DNA of 64,000 nucleotides, from assembly GCA_033558025.1 (NCBI GenBank), contig JAUCEF010000004.1:496001-560000 (forward strand). Reading direction: 5' to 3'. Within the stretch, counting starts at the first letter, position 1, and each line of letters opens with the position of its first letter. Below the pieces are notes generated by a model. That model did no database searches. It had not been told where the DNA came from and saw only the letters and a program-made list of their open reading frames with translations. The position numbers and the translations under genes are program-made. This stretch comes from Phytophthora sp. 'mugwort' (Eukaryota > Oomycota > Peronosporomycetes > Peronosporales > Peronosporaceae). Positions 11,350 to 21,137 of this stretch are shown here, piece by piece.

Positions 11350-13370
11350 AGTGAAAGAAAACCTTCAATCTTCAAGTCGAAGAAACAGCGACTTCGCTGC
11401 GGTTATTTTCCGCAGCTGGCTCAAATCCGTTTGATCCCCGAGCATTTCCACGTGCTCTATTCTTCTCGGCCTCCGCGTCGGTCTGAAAAATACCAAGACT
11501 CGGTCTAACAGCGGTACGCAAGCGCCTACTAAGCCTGGTGTTTCCAAACAACAGGCTAAGAGCTCTAAGCTGTCTGGCAAAGGCTCTGCCACTAAGGGAC
11601 CCACCAAGGTGGCAAAGCCGTCTGTGGAGGATCTGAGATCCTTATGGACTATGGGGCGGACTCGGACAGGTCTTCCATGTCCTGGGGCGAAAATGACCTC
11701 GGGGCAAGCTTAAGGGTCTGAGCATGACCCGAGCAGTCCGACTCGCTTGGTCGCTTACGCCGCTATCCATCAGGTATGACGACGATGGTGACGCGGCCAA
11801 GATACCTGAACGTCAGGGGTATCCTCTCTCACCCATGGTGGATGAAGAGAAACCTCGTCCTCCGATCAAGAACTTGACGATCGCTGAGTGCCTGCGTCAA
11901 GTCTGCGAAGGCATCAGCAGCATCGGAAGTTAACCGTATGCGACGGGCTACTCCCCCGTCTCCACTCCGTGAATAGTTGAGGACCACCAGTTGCAAGACT
12001 GAGAGGGGCCTCATTAGCTCAGCTTCCGACGAGGGGGAGGAGGGCCAAGTGGGCCGAGAGGTCTCGAACGTTCTCGATGGATATCAGGTGTAATACCAGG
12101 CTGCTCGTCAAAGAGAAGTGCGCGTCTCGGCGATCCAGTCGCCTGCGAAGAAGTATTCGTCACCTCACCATGGGGACCTCCTTACGCTCCCGGGTACCTC
12201 GCTCCAGAGGAGTCCCGTGGAGCTGACGCCTAAAATGACGCCAACTTGGAGCAGCGTCAGTCGCCGCATGCGCTCCTCGGTAGGTGATATTCCAAGGGGC
12301 GCGTATGAGCGCCACCTGGTGGCCAAGCATCCCCCCCCCCAAAACAGAACTTGTGCTGCTAGGTGCGTGCTCCTGGCACCGCGTCACCTCCCTACCAAGG
12401 AGTTCACATGCCGGCGAAAAACCAGATCTCCCATCGGGACTTCGGCCTCTATGGGGCTACCCTTCGGTAATACTTTCACACTTTGATTCTTTCCAGGAGG
12501 CTGGTTCGTGTTCTGGGAGTGGGCAGCTACGCGCTGCTCACGAAGTCAACTTGATGACATCCGGCGGGAGCTCATGTTGGAGGGCATCCTCGACCTCCGT
12601 GATCTCTGCATTGGGTTTGCGATGTGGTAGTCAAATGGCAGATATCTAAAGAACGGCCGAAGCATCCTGCTTCTATCGCTCATGATGAGCGCGGGTATGG
12701 TCTTAGCTCCTCGGCCACACCCCGTTCGGGCTAGAAAGTCTGGACTACTTACGAAGCCGTTACCGACTCCCATCGCGGCAGCCTTCGGGCAGTCGGCCGG
12801 GAGCCATTGGATCGGCTTCTAGGAACCCTCCGCCTCGGAGTACTCCCTTGACTTCACGCGGAGCTAGCGCTTCCCGTGAACGCGCCGTTCCTGGAGTGCA
12901 CGCTCGACGTGGTAGTCGGTCTCCCTATTACGGTCGAGGAGAGGCGGTGGAGCCCTCGTACGGGTACGAGGCACCACCCTGACGGGTCACGCTCTGGGCC
13001 TGGTGTGCCGCCTTCGGCTCCACCTCGAGCCGTTGAGGAATCTGCTCTCTCGTCATTGAGTCTTTGCGCTGGAGATTGCGCTTGGCATCGGTGAGGGCGG
13101 GTGTGCTGCCGCCCAGTCCGGGAACGCTGTGGTCCTTGGGCCGGTCCATGACAACTTGGGTCGTCTGTCAAACGAATGGTCGGCCCTTGAAGATGGGATC
13201 GGCCGTCGAACCAATGACGTGGACAAGGCTTTCCGACGTCTGGATTTCCTTTGGAGGTCCGCGGACCGTGTCCAGAGGGAGAGGTACCTCCTTCGGGGCC
13301 TCCTGCGGCCTGCCCAGGAGGGAGCAACTCCTGCGTACTCCAAGCCGTACCGCTATGGCTCATACTCGCC
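11350..13370 (+). other. Antisense open region between Gypsy integrase and 3' LTR
   Basis: Between the end of integrase and the 3' LTR there are about 2 kb that pol does not need. On the plus strand, opposite to gag-pol, it contains stretches that look protein-coding across several frames: a basic Ser/Lys/Thr-rich start (about 11485-11640, including SKQQAKSSKLSGKGSATKGP), a block at 11780-11930 (YDDDGDAAKIPERQGYPLSP and NLTIAECLRQVCEGI) and a block at 13130-13350 (DKAFRRLDFLWRSADRVQRE). I do not recognise a family. Extra antisense ORFs at this position are known in some plant Gypsy lineages, so this may be an accessory ORF of the element or a second gag-like remnant. Confidence 0.45.
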
Positions 13371-13374
13371 GTAT

Positions 13375-13760
13375 TCAGTCGGGGTTCCTTCGAATGGAGC
13401 CCCTTCCACCGTCTGGCAAGGGACCTGGGCTTCTGGCTCTGGGCACTCTCAGGCGGTGGAGACGCAGCCTCGTTGCCAGGGGTTGGCCTCGCTTCCACGG
13501 GCGCCGCGAGGCTGCCGGGTCCTGCGGATCATGGTGCCGCTTCAGACGACCCTCGTAGAAGATCGGGTGGATCGTCATCGACTTCGACAGATCGATGGTG
13601 TATGCAGCACCATGTCCGGCCATGATCGCGAAGGTCCGATGAAGCGGTGCTTCAAGGTTTTACTCCCTAGGAAACTTACAGTGGCTAGTCGTAGGTTCCT
13701 TGTGTCTACACCTTTGCCCGTCCAAGTTCGCAGCAGTGTAAGTCAAATGGCGAGAGGTGC
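13375..13760 (-). pseudogene. Gypsy integrase C-terminal region
   Basis: The minus strand reads FLGSKTLKHRFIGP, then GAAYTIDLSKSMTIHPIFYE, then GRLKRHHDPQ. This matches the end of Ty3/Gypsy integrases (KLxxRxIGPF ... HPVFHVSxLKxY). The zinc finger and catalytic core are not present next to it; a mariner element begins where they should be. Frameshifts separate the blocks. Confidence 0.7.
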
Positions 13761-13869
13761 AACTTTTGACATTTATGATTTTTAGACAAAAGTGTTTGTG
13801 CAATCCAATGTGGATTTAGTTTAGAGCAAACGTCCTAGGTCCCGTACTCCATTGGCTCGCTGCGAATTA

Positions 13870-15103
13870 CAGCCGCGACAGAAAGCGCGCAATGGCGAGC
13901 CATCTTGTTCACCAACGCATATCCATGCAATGCGCAACTTCCTTTCTCGAGCAGTTGCATTCGCAGCTCCGGCTTCTGGCCATGCGGCGCGTTGAACATC
14001 TCTCATGGCTCAACGCCAGATAGGCTTTGATGCGGGACTTGAGGACGCTAAAGCAGTCTATATAGCACATCATTAATAAAGCTACAGTAGTGAGATCATG
14101 AAGTGTGAGCCTCCATGTTGTATGTACGTACCCTCGATTGGATTGCACATTGGTGAGTACGGTCCGAGGCGTAACAGCTTCCGATCACTCCTACTTCGGA
14201 TAGGATCCTCAGTTTGATTGTGGGTAGGCGTGTTATCCATCACAGTGACAATGATCTTGCCCACAACGTGCGCCCGGTAGACGTCATGCTGCTTGACGGC
14301 ATCGTAAATGGAGTCTACAAAGTCAGCATTGACATCCATCTTTATGCTCCCACATACCGTGTCGAAGTACACGAGGCCGACCTCATGGAGAGGGCACATT
14401 GTATTTGTAGATTCGCACCCTTAGAAGGAGAAGGGGGGGGGGGGGGCTTAACCGCAGCTCGCCGACCAACAGGAGCCCGCCCTTGCGACCATTTACAATA
14501 GAGATTGTAATTTGTCTCATCGTAGTACACTATGAAGGCCCTTTCACGCTCGTATTTTGGCAGCGCTTCACCGAACACCCTGCGCTTCTCGATGTTCCTC
14601 TCGTTGTTGCATGTTTCGGGCTCGAGTCTAACCTACTCAGAGCACACGCTTAGTTCAGCACTACCAAAAGCAGCGAAACATTTAAGGAAACTTACCTGCT
14701 TAACCGCAGCTCGCCGACCAACAGGAGCCCGCCCTTGCGACCATTTACAATAGAGATTGTAATTTGTCTCATCGTAGTACACTATGAAGGCCCTTTCACG
14801 CTCGTATTTTGGCAGCGCTTCACCGAACACCCTGCGCTTCTCGATGTTCCTCTCGTTGTTGCATGTTTCGGGCTCGAGTCTAACCTACTCAGAGCACACG
14901 CTTAGTTCAGCACTACCAAAAGCAGCGAAACATTTAAGGAAACTTACCTGCTTCACCGTGTAAAGCTTGTCACAAAGCTTGCTGATCAGGGACGTGCTGA
15001 CGAGAATACCGAAGTCGTAGTACAGCTTGCCACGCATCTGAGCCAGCGTATACTGGAAATTGTCCTCCAAGTATGCAAGCAGCGCGTCCTTCATTGCCGG
15101 CAC
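13870..15103 (-). pseudogene. Tc1/mariner transposase with two introns and an internal duplication
   Basis: The gene starts at or before 15103 (MPAMKDALLAYLEDNFQYTL) with the helix-turn-helix region. A GT-AG intron lies at 14885-14947. The core then gives IVYYDETNYNLYC (first Asp), VMDNTPTH (second Asp) and LGPYSPMCNPIE (third acidic residue). A second GT-AG intron at 14058-14131 falls directly after NPIE and joins in phase to CFSVLKSRIKAYLALSHE. A perfect 252-bp tandem duplication (14447-14950) repeats part of exon 2 and intron 1. A run of G at 14433-14446 sits at its edge and shifts the frame. Without the duplication the catalytic triad is complete. Confidence 0.75.
14447..14950. repeat. 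Perfect 2 x 252-bp direct tandem duplication
   Basis: Copy 1 is 14447-14698 and copy 2 is 14699-14950, with no difference visible. The unit contains the first intron of the mariner transposase plus the flanking start of the catalytic exon. Identity implies a very recent event, or an assembly error next to the adjacent G homopolymer. Confidence 0.9.
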
Positions 15104-15158
15104 GCATTTGGTTCTGGCTGCCCGCGCCCCGTCTCTCTTCTTGAGCTCAGGTGTCCCC

Positions 15159-16950
15159 CTATCGACAATGTTGCGGGCGGAGGTGCCAGGGATTCATCGC
15201 CCCGATACGCCATGCGTATCGGATCGTATAGATCTGTTGTGGCACGACGGATGTGCGCCAGCCCGTAGTCCGGCCGGCCTGCGTTACAGCGCATCGGCAA
15301 GAACGTCGAGCTTTCCAGGCTTGTAATCGACGCGGAAGTTGTATTCCGCAAAGGAGGACAGCCACCTTGCCCTCTTTTGGAATAAGTGGGGTGAATTCGT
15401 CGCCATTCGCAAAGGCTGCGCGATCCGTGTAGATCACAAAGACCTTTGAGACCAGGAGGTGCACCTCGAAAGTGACAAGGGTATACGTCATGGCAAGCAG
15501 CATTTTGTCGTGAACGGGCTAGTTCCGTTCGTCAGCCTTGTGCTGCCTGGACTGAAACGGGATCACTTCTTCACGTCCTGCAGCAATGCACATCCGATTG
15601 CACAATCGGATGCATCGGATGCATCGCATACAACGCTGAACGGCTTCGTCTCGTCCGGCAGTGCCAGGACAGGCTTTTATTTCTGAAGGCTTGCCTTGAC
15701 ATTGTCAAAGGCTTCCTGGTGCTCTCACCCCCCGTGCCAGTTGGTATCCTTCTTCAGAAGATCCGACGAGGATATAGTCAAGCCCGCGTACCCTTTGCTG
15801 GAGGTAGTTGGCGAAGCCCAACAACTTCCACAGGTCCTTCTGTACCGTGACGTTGGCCAAGCCGAAATGACATTGTCCTTCTCCGGGTCGGCTCGAACGC
15901 ACACGTTGCTGACGGAGCAACCGAGAACTTCGATCTCTTGCGCCGCGAAGACGCACTTGTCGATGTTGGCATATAGATTGTTCGCTCTCATGACCTCCAA
16001 CACTCGACGGAGGTGCTCCAAATGCACCTCCATAGCCGTCTCGCCTCCCTCGGCACGGCTATGACGATGATATCGTCGAAGAACGACTGTGCGTACGCAC
16101 GCGATGGTCTAAAGAACTGCGTGACCAGGCAATTGAATGTCGCCGGGCATTATACAGGCCCTGTGACATCACAAACCACTCCCGGAGCATACCGCCCGGA
16201 GAGCCCGCTGCGGTGAGCGGGATGTCGCTCCCTCGCATCAGGATCTGGTAGTATCCGTGTTCCAGATACAGGGCGCTGTAAAACACGCACCCAGCCATGT
16301 CGTTCAGCAATTATCCTTCCGGATGGGTGTCTGGGCCGGCATCGTTGCGTTGTTCATCTTATTGAAAGCATGAACCAGACGCCACTTCGGCTTTGAACGC
16401 TGGAGGTCGGCGTCGAGTGCGGGGATTTCGATACCTGCACTGTGCCTGTCTTGGCCTTAGCGGCGAAGAAATCATTACTGACCTCGCACTTCTAGTGAGG
16501 CAGTGGCCACTGTCTGGTGATATAGTACTTTGTGCCCGGTACGAGATCGATCTCGTGCCTGATCCCACGATCCGGTGCGAGGTGGATTCTTGGACACCAC
16601 GTCCTCGAACCCCTTCATCAAACGATACACCCGATCGTTCCGGTTCTTGAGAATCTCAGAGCCCAAGCGCGAAACATGCTGATAGGAGAATGCCTCCAAG
16701 ACATCCTCGACCATAACCGAGGCGATATTCAATTCCTGGGGAGTGGACCCTTGCTTCACGAGTACCACCTCCGCGATATCCTCAGCCTTCAGGTTAGCCA
16801 GGACTTCTGTCGGTGCCAACCCTTCGAGATTCAGGAGCTCTGAAACCTCGGTCAGCGGCTCTAGCTTGATGCAGCCTGCCTGGACCCGATGACCGATCTC
16901 GCCGTCGAGGATATGACAGCATCCTTCGACTGGCCCCATCGGAAGAACCG
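15159..16950 (-). pseudogene. Gypsy pol: reverse transcriptase and RNase H
   Basis: From right to left on minus: an N-terminal linker (16939-16475), RT palm pieces (YLEHGYYQI, then EWFVMSQGLYNA at 16310-16140), the RT active site SFFDDIIVIAV at about 16060-16090 (a YxDD variant), and the RT thumb HLEHLRRVLEVMRANNLYAN (16025-15960). RNase H follows with KVFVIYTDRAA near 15430 and the tail of the RNase H/linker (GRPDYGLAHI near 15270). The blocks lie in at least four frames. The RT Asp pair is intact but the gene cannot make a full protein. Confidence 0.8.
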
Positions 16951-17484
16951 GGGCCCTGAGTTTTGAGTCGCTTCAAGCGACACAAGCGACTCGAAATTTA
17001 GGGCCCGGGTTCTTCCGCCGTGACGTGGTACTTCGTTACCCATGTCAGTGGAGTCTCATTGACGACGTCCAAAGCCTCTAGTGCTTCGTGTGGAACATAA
17101 TTACTCACAGAAGAAGCGTGTCCCGTCGATTCTTCTTCCGTTAAGGTCTGCGCGGCCTAATGTGGAAGAAGGTTACACACACAGGAACCGCATGTTTCGC
17201 CTTCCTCGCCGGTTTCGGTCTGGTGAGGTGGTGTGGAACATGGTTACCCTCACAGGAATCGCCTCGCGCGTCTTCCTCGCCAGTTTCGGTCTGAGCGACT
17301 TGGTGTGAAGCTTGGTTACCCACCTGGTCAATGCCACCCCCGCCACTCTTGAAGCCTTGGCCGCCGGGCTAGAATCCGGCGGGGGTCGAGGGCTATCCTG
17401 TACAGACTGCCACACTCGACCAGGCGCAGCTTCTGCTGCCATGCTTCTAGGGACTCGCTCAATACGTCTGCGGCTCCCAAAAAT

Positions 17485-17976
17485 TTATGGGATGCTCCTA
17501 CATCCCGGCGCCCCTTTCGGACGCCCCATTTTCCTGGCAGAGATGGGAACATGACTCACCAATGCTTTGCAAGTAGCTGCGGGCCGGCTGGCCCCGATGG
17601 CTTTATTTCGCCAATCGATCCATGGCTTAAGTTTCTCGAGCCAGGGCATGCCCAGGATCAAATCATACTTGTCCATCTCTAGGACAGTACACTGCTCCAT
17701 GCTGTCGAAGTCCTCGAGCTTCACAGCTAGATCCACATGGAGCTTGGAAATGGTAATCACCGTTCCGTCGGCCAGTTGTACTGACACTGTCCCGTTGCCT
17801 GGCTTTCTCGTAAAGCATCGGCCAACGTGTTGCTGTTCTCCGCAACAGTCTGGCGGCGTGCGAAGTTCTTCGACGCCCCGGAGTCTATCAAGACTCGGAA
17901 TAGATGGGAATATCGCCGTACACTTACGTGTACTACTAGCAGCCCAACGCTGCCCTTCTTCGATACGAGAGTGCAA
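17485..17976 (-). pseudogene. Gypsy aspartic protease domain
   Basis: The retropepsin active-site triplet Asp-Ser-Gly is encoded at 17874-17885 in the context VLIDSGASKNFARR. Downstream in another frame lies YDLILGMPWLEKLKPWIDW, the conserved flap-distal block of Gypsy retropepsins. The two are separated by a frameshift. It lies between gag and RT as expected. Confidence 0.7.
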
Positions 17977-17989
17977 AACTCTTAGGGGC

Positions 17990-19070
17990 TAAGTATCAAC
18001 GGTGCGCCGGTGGTGCGCACCGCTCATGAAGGCCAGACCAGCGGTCTGGTCATGGTGTTCTGCGTTCCCCTGCCCATGGGGTTCCGGCTGTTACCAGCGA
18101 CCCTTGAGCGTGAAAAGCTTGGAAGGGAAACGTTTCGTTGTCCCGCGCAGGACAGGCACCTGCCATGTATCCTAGCTTACCACAGATATAGCAGCGAATG
18201 TCGTGCTGCTCGTCGGCCCAAGCGCCGTGGGAACTCTCCCACTGGGGCCCCTCGAGTCAGTGTCGCTGGCCCTGACCACATCGCCGCCGGCGTGCGCGCC
18301 AGGCGGTAATTGAACTCCTCTTGGAGGGAGACTTGGATCGCCTCCTCAGGGTAGTGGCCTGCGTCCGAAATAGCTGGGTGTGGGTCAAGCCTACCCTTAG
18401 GCCGTCCATAACACTGCCACCTTAATGTGTTCATGGAGTGGGTATCCCACGAGGGATGCGGCGAGCTCCCGGATCTCATGGATGCATTCGTGCAGATCAC
18501 GTCTCCCTGATTACTTAACAGGAAGCGTGACCGCTGGCGGTACTCATAGTTCGCCGGGAGGAACGCGGCTCTAAGCTGCTTACACAGCTGAGCCTACGAT
18601 GCGATAGCATCCAGGCGTTGTCGCTTCTCCCGTATACGCCCAGTGCTTAGCACGACCGCTAAGTTGGTGAGGCGAAAGCAACTCGGGTGTGCTCGGAAGT
18701 GATGAGATCCGCATCCATTGCGAGCTCTACTTCTTGCATCCAGCAGTGAAGGGTTTCACCTTCCTTCACTTCATAAGGGGTTACCTTCATCCTCAGCGGC
18801 TTGGGGTAAACCGGTTCGGCTCTGCGACCGGAACCTGCAGGTTGCTCCTAGTGTTTTCGATGAACCCCCGCTCGTACATGTCGAACACGTTCAAGTGCTC
18901 GACCTGCTCAGCTTGCGCTGACGACGTCAAGATGCGCAAGCATCCATGCCAATATTTCAGCCAACATTCGAACGGACTCAAACTGTGAGTCGTTTAGATG
19001 GGGAAACTCATTTTGGTCCAGACCCAGAGGTTTCAGTAGTAATCCGCGTAGGCGTGGATTGACTACAAGT
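17990..19070 (-). pseudogene. Gypsy gag remnant with a mutated zinc knuckle
   Basis: The minus strand near 18195-18145 encodes CYICGKLGYMAGACPA, a CCHC knuckle (Cx2Cx4Hx4C) in which the His position is Tyr. Upstream pieces (18177-18500 and 18793-18981) are gag-like only by position; they are interrupted by several stops. The start near the right LTR is not resolved. Confidence 0.5.
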
Positions 19071-19079
19071 GCTATCAAG

Positions 19080-19476
19080 TGTGACGGGGCACACTACACT
19101 TTGTGCAGGACGTGTAACTTCCAGAGCATACAAACGCTCAGTGAACGGCTGTTCGCACGTCCCTGGTCTGAAGGGACTGAAACCAAATTAGATAGATATA
19201 AGACTGAATATATTTATATGTGATCTTTTTAATGCGTCTACATAGTCACCGTAAGTCCCCTATAAAGGAACAATGGACCTCATAGCTACGAAATATTATA
19301 ACATCTAGGATATAAGTATTTAATATTTCATGGCTATGAGGTCCATTGTACCATATGTTGTACACATCCGCGACGATATTGTATTGACGTCACAGTGATG
19401 TTTGCTACATCCCTAGGGGTACTTAGTACACCATTCTGAAGAGTGACTTTGGCACTCTTAATGTAACCTCGTTACA
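19080..19476 (-). repeat. Gypsy LTR, 5' copy on the minus strand, with a hairpin
   Basis: About 397 bp. It contains an inverted repeat of about 26 bases (arms 19272-19297 and 19322-19347, AATGGACCTCATAGC in the first arm) of which the left LTR has only one arm. The loop motif ATAACATCTAGG (19298-19309) appears inverted as CCTAGATGTTAT in the other LTR (11143-11154). Confidence 0.85.
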
Positions 19477-19970
19477 CAAACCCTGTTCTGGCACGGGGTT
19501 CCATAAGTTCTACACCTATTGTCCTTTTCGTTTATTTTCCTTCCGATTTTGCTCTAAAATCTGACTTCAGCACTCCGCTTTTTGATTTGTAAAGGCAGTC
19601 TGCTCACACCATAAAGTAAGGCTGGCTAGGGGTACCCGTTAAAATTCGAGTCGCCCGCTCGATCGTGGGGCTTCAGTCGCAGAGGACCCCCCGCAGCATC
19701 ATGGCGAAGCCAGCGGAGGTCACGACGGAGCCGAAGACGACGGCTGGGGTACTGTAGGAGCTGGAGACGCGCGAGGAGACGAAGGCCGAGGAGAGTAGCC
19801 TTGCAATGACGCCATGTAGCGCGAGAACCGCGTCGCGGCTTCGTCATCTCCGACGAAGATGATCATGACTGATACCATCGCGACGCCGGCGTGAATGGCT
19901 CGGGCACAATCCACAGGTAGGTCGATGTATGTTCGAAGAACACGAAAGTGAACGCAATTATACTTGTAAG
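19477..19970. other. Spacer between the Gypsy LTR and the Polinton
   Basis: About 500 bases without a supported gene. A minus-strand frame of 64 codons at 19720-19914 (HAGVAMVSVMIIFVGDDEAA) may be a scrap of an interrupted host exon, but no partner is found on the far side of the Polinton. Confidence 0.35.
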
Positions 19971-20255
19971 TGGTAGTAATGGCTCACGGCACACAATCGG
20001 GGCTGTTTTATAATTCCATCTGGAGGGAGCACTAAAACAATGTAAACCCTATATAATTTAGGCAGCCCCTGTCGATAGCCAATATGCAAAGAGACATATT
20101 TTTGTTCTCAAAAGGTCCTGATAGCGAAATATGTAAAGATGCATAATAGTGAATATAAGATACAATATTTTGCCTATGTGAAGTTATCCAAATACCAGGA
20201 TCAAAATATAAAGACGTTCCATCCTGATAGATAAATATAAAGGTATAAAATATAA
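19971..20255 (+). repeat. Polinton left terminal inverted repeat
   Basis: Aligns, with scattered substitutions and small gaps, to the reverse complement of 35717-36018. Shared blocks include ACACAATCGGGGCTGTTTT, CCTATATAATTTAGGCAGCC and GGTCCTGATAGCGAAATATG. The outermost match is TGGTAGT at 19971-19977. Confidence 0.9.
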
Positions 20256-20344
20256 TGAAAGGATTCATATATATAAGATTTGGAACGAAGACGATTCTAT
20301 CGTCTTCATTGGGAGCTGAACCAAACCACAACAGTTATACTGGA

Positions 20345-20663
20345 ATGATGTTAGAGGTAATTACACCGCATGGTTCAGAACTGGCAAATCGTTTCGTACA
20401 ATTTATGAGCAATTAAAAACGGTGGGGTCGATAGTTTTCATATAAAATTGATCAGCGAGCATGCGATCACAAAAAGTATTGATATCTATGAGCATAAGCA
20501 AGTGGTTATAGACAATACCAATTGCATAAACAACTGCGAACATTCATTTCGGATTGGGGAAGAGAAGCTCAATAACCTCCCAGAAAAGTACGACCGAGAA
20601 GAAAGATTCAATGTGAATGCGGCTCGATATATAGTCGATACACTAAGGGTAAGCATCCAATGA
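20345..20663 (+). pseudogene. Unrecognised small Polinton gene next to the left repeat
   Basis: A start at 20345 (MMLEVITPHGSELANRFVQF) runs for 23 codons to TAA. A one-step frame change then continues through DSFHIKLISEHAITKSIDIY to the stop at 20663, giving about 106 codons in all. I do not recognise it. It lies just inside the inverted repeat, upstream of and on the same strand as the ExoX-C-like gene, and could share its promoter. Confidence 0.45.
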
Positions 20664-20823
20664 CAAAGAAGCACCAAAATTATTTAACTCGCAGTGATTA
20701 AGCTAACAATTCTGAATTTCATGATAACTTATGAATTTCACAGGATTCCTCTGAGTTCATAATTATATTATTTTTCTCAAAAACAATAAGAGGCTATGTA
20801 TATAGATACACCCAACTGATAAC

Positions 20824-21018
20824 ATGTCGAGCGAATTAACTTTTGGAAAATACAAGGGCACCAAGATCGAAGAAGTATATACTTCTGATCCTGGTTATTG
20901 TCGATGGATATTCAACCAACTCAATCAAAATATTAGTGAGGAAATCAAGATATTTCTCCACTCCAAGTTACTTAACGATGATAATTCATATATGATGACG
21001 TGGGGCAAATATCGATAA
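20824..21018 (+). CDS. Stand-alone ExoX-C-like domain protein
   Basis: A 64-residue intact frame, one of the few unbroken genes of the element. LTFGKYKGTKIEEVYTSDPG followed by YCRWIFNQL matches the small domain found at the C-terminus of exonuclease X-like proteins (FGKYKGKxxxEV...DPxYxxWxxxQ). Alone, without the DnaQ nuclease domain, it is more likely a DNA- or protein-binding module than an enzyme. Its neighbours are an unknown gene upstream on the same strand and the capsid gene converging from the right. Confidence 0.65.
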   Translation: MSSELTFGKYKGTKIEEVYTSDPGYCRWIFNQLNQNISEEIKIFLHSKLLNDDNSYMMTWGKYR

Positions 21019-21137
21019 GATCTTCAAGAGGATTAGTCGAGTTGATTCGATCTATATCGATTAGCTTCGTAAGAGTCAATTTGTTATTGAGAAATGTCCT
21101 AAACTACTTCAAGAATTGAACTAAGTGAGTTTTTTTT

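Larger units (their letters stand above)
13765..15170 (-). mobile_element. Tc1/mariner (IS630-type) element nested in the Gypsy integrase
   Basis: A DDE transposase gene on minus fills the gap between Gypsy RNase H (ending near 15180) and the Gypsy integrase C-terminus (starting near 13760). The exact ends are uncertain because I could not pair terminal inverted repeats; the boundaries given are where Gypsy-like sequence stops. Confidence 0.65.
10955..19476 (-). mobile_element. Ty3/Gypsy LTR retrotransposon (degraded, nested insertion)
   Basis: Two LTRs in the same orientation (10955-11309 and 19080-19476) enclose a minus-strand gag-pol. From right to left: gag with a zinc knuckle, protease, reverse transcriptase, RNase H and the integrase C-terminus. 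The RT-before-integrase order fits Ty3/Gypsy. A purine tract (AGTGGGGAGGA on the minus strand at 11310-11320) sits directly before the left LTR, as expected of the polypurine tract, and confirms minus orientation. LTR ends are TGTAACG...CGTCACA. The integrase core has been replaced by a mariner insertion, and every ORF has stops or shifts. No clear target duplication is visible. Confidence 0.85.

Noticed and set aside
12854..13498. Minus-strand open frame of 214 codons in the Gypsy element
   Set aside because: Pro/Arg/Gly-rich with no motif; it is the shadow of the plus-strand coding-like stretch and of integrase in another frame.
19981..20331. Open frames inside both Polinton inverted repeats (ending LNYIGF)
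   Set aside because: They match each other because the repeats match. Codon pattern and terminal position argue for non-coding repeat sequence.
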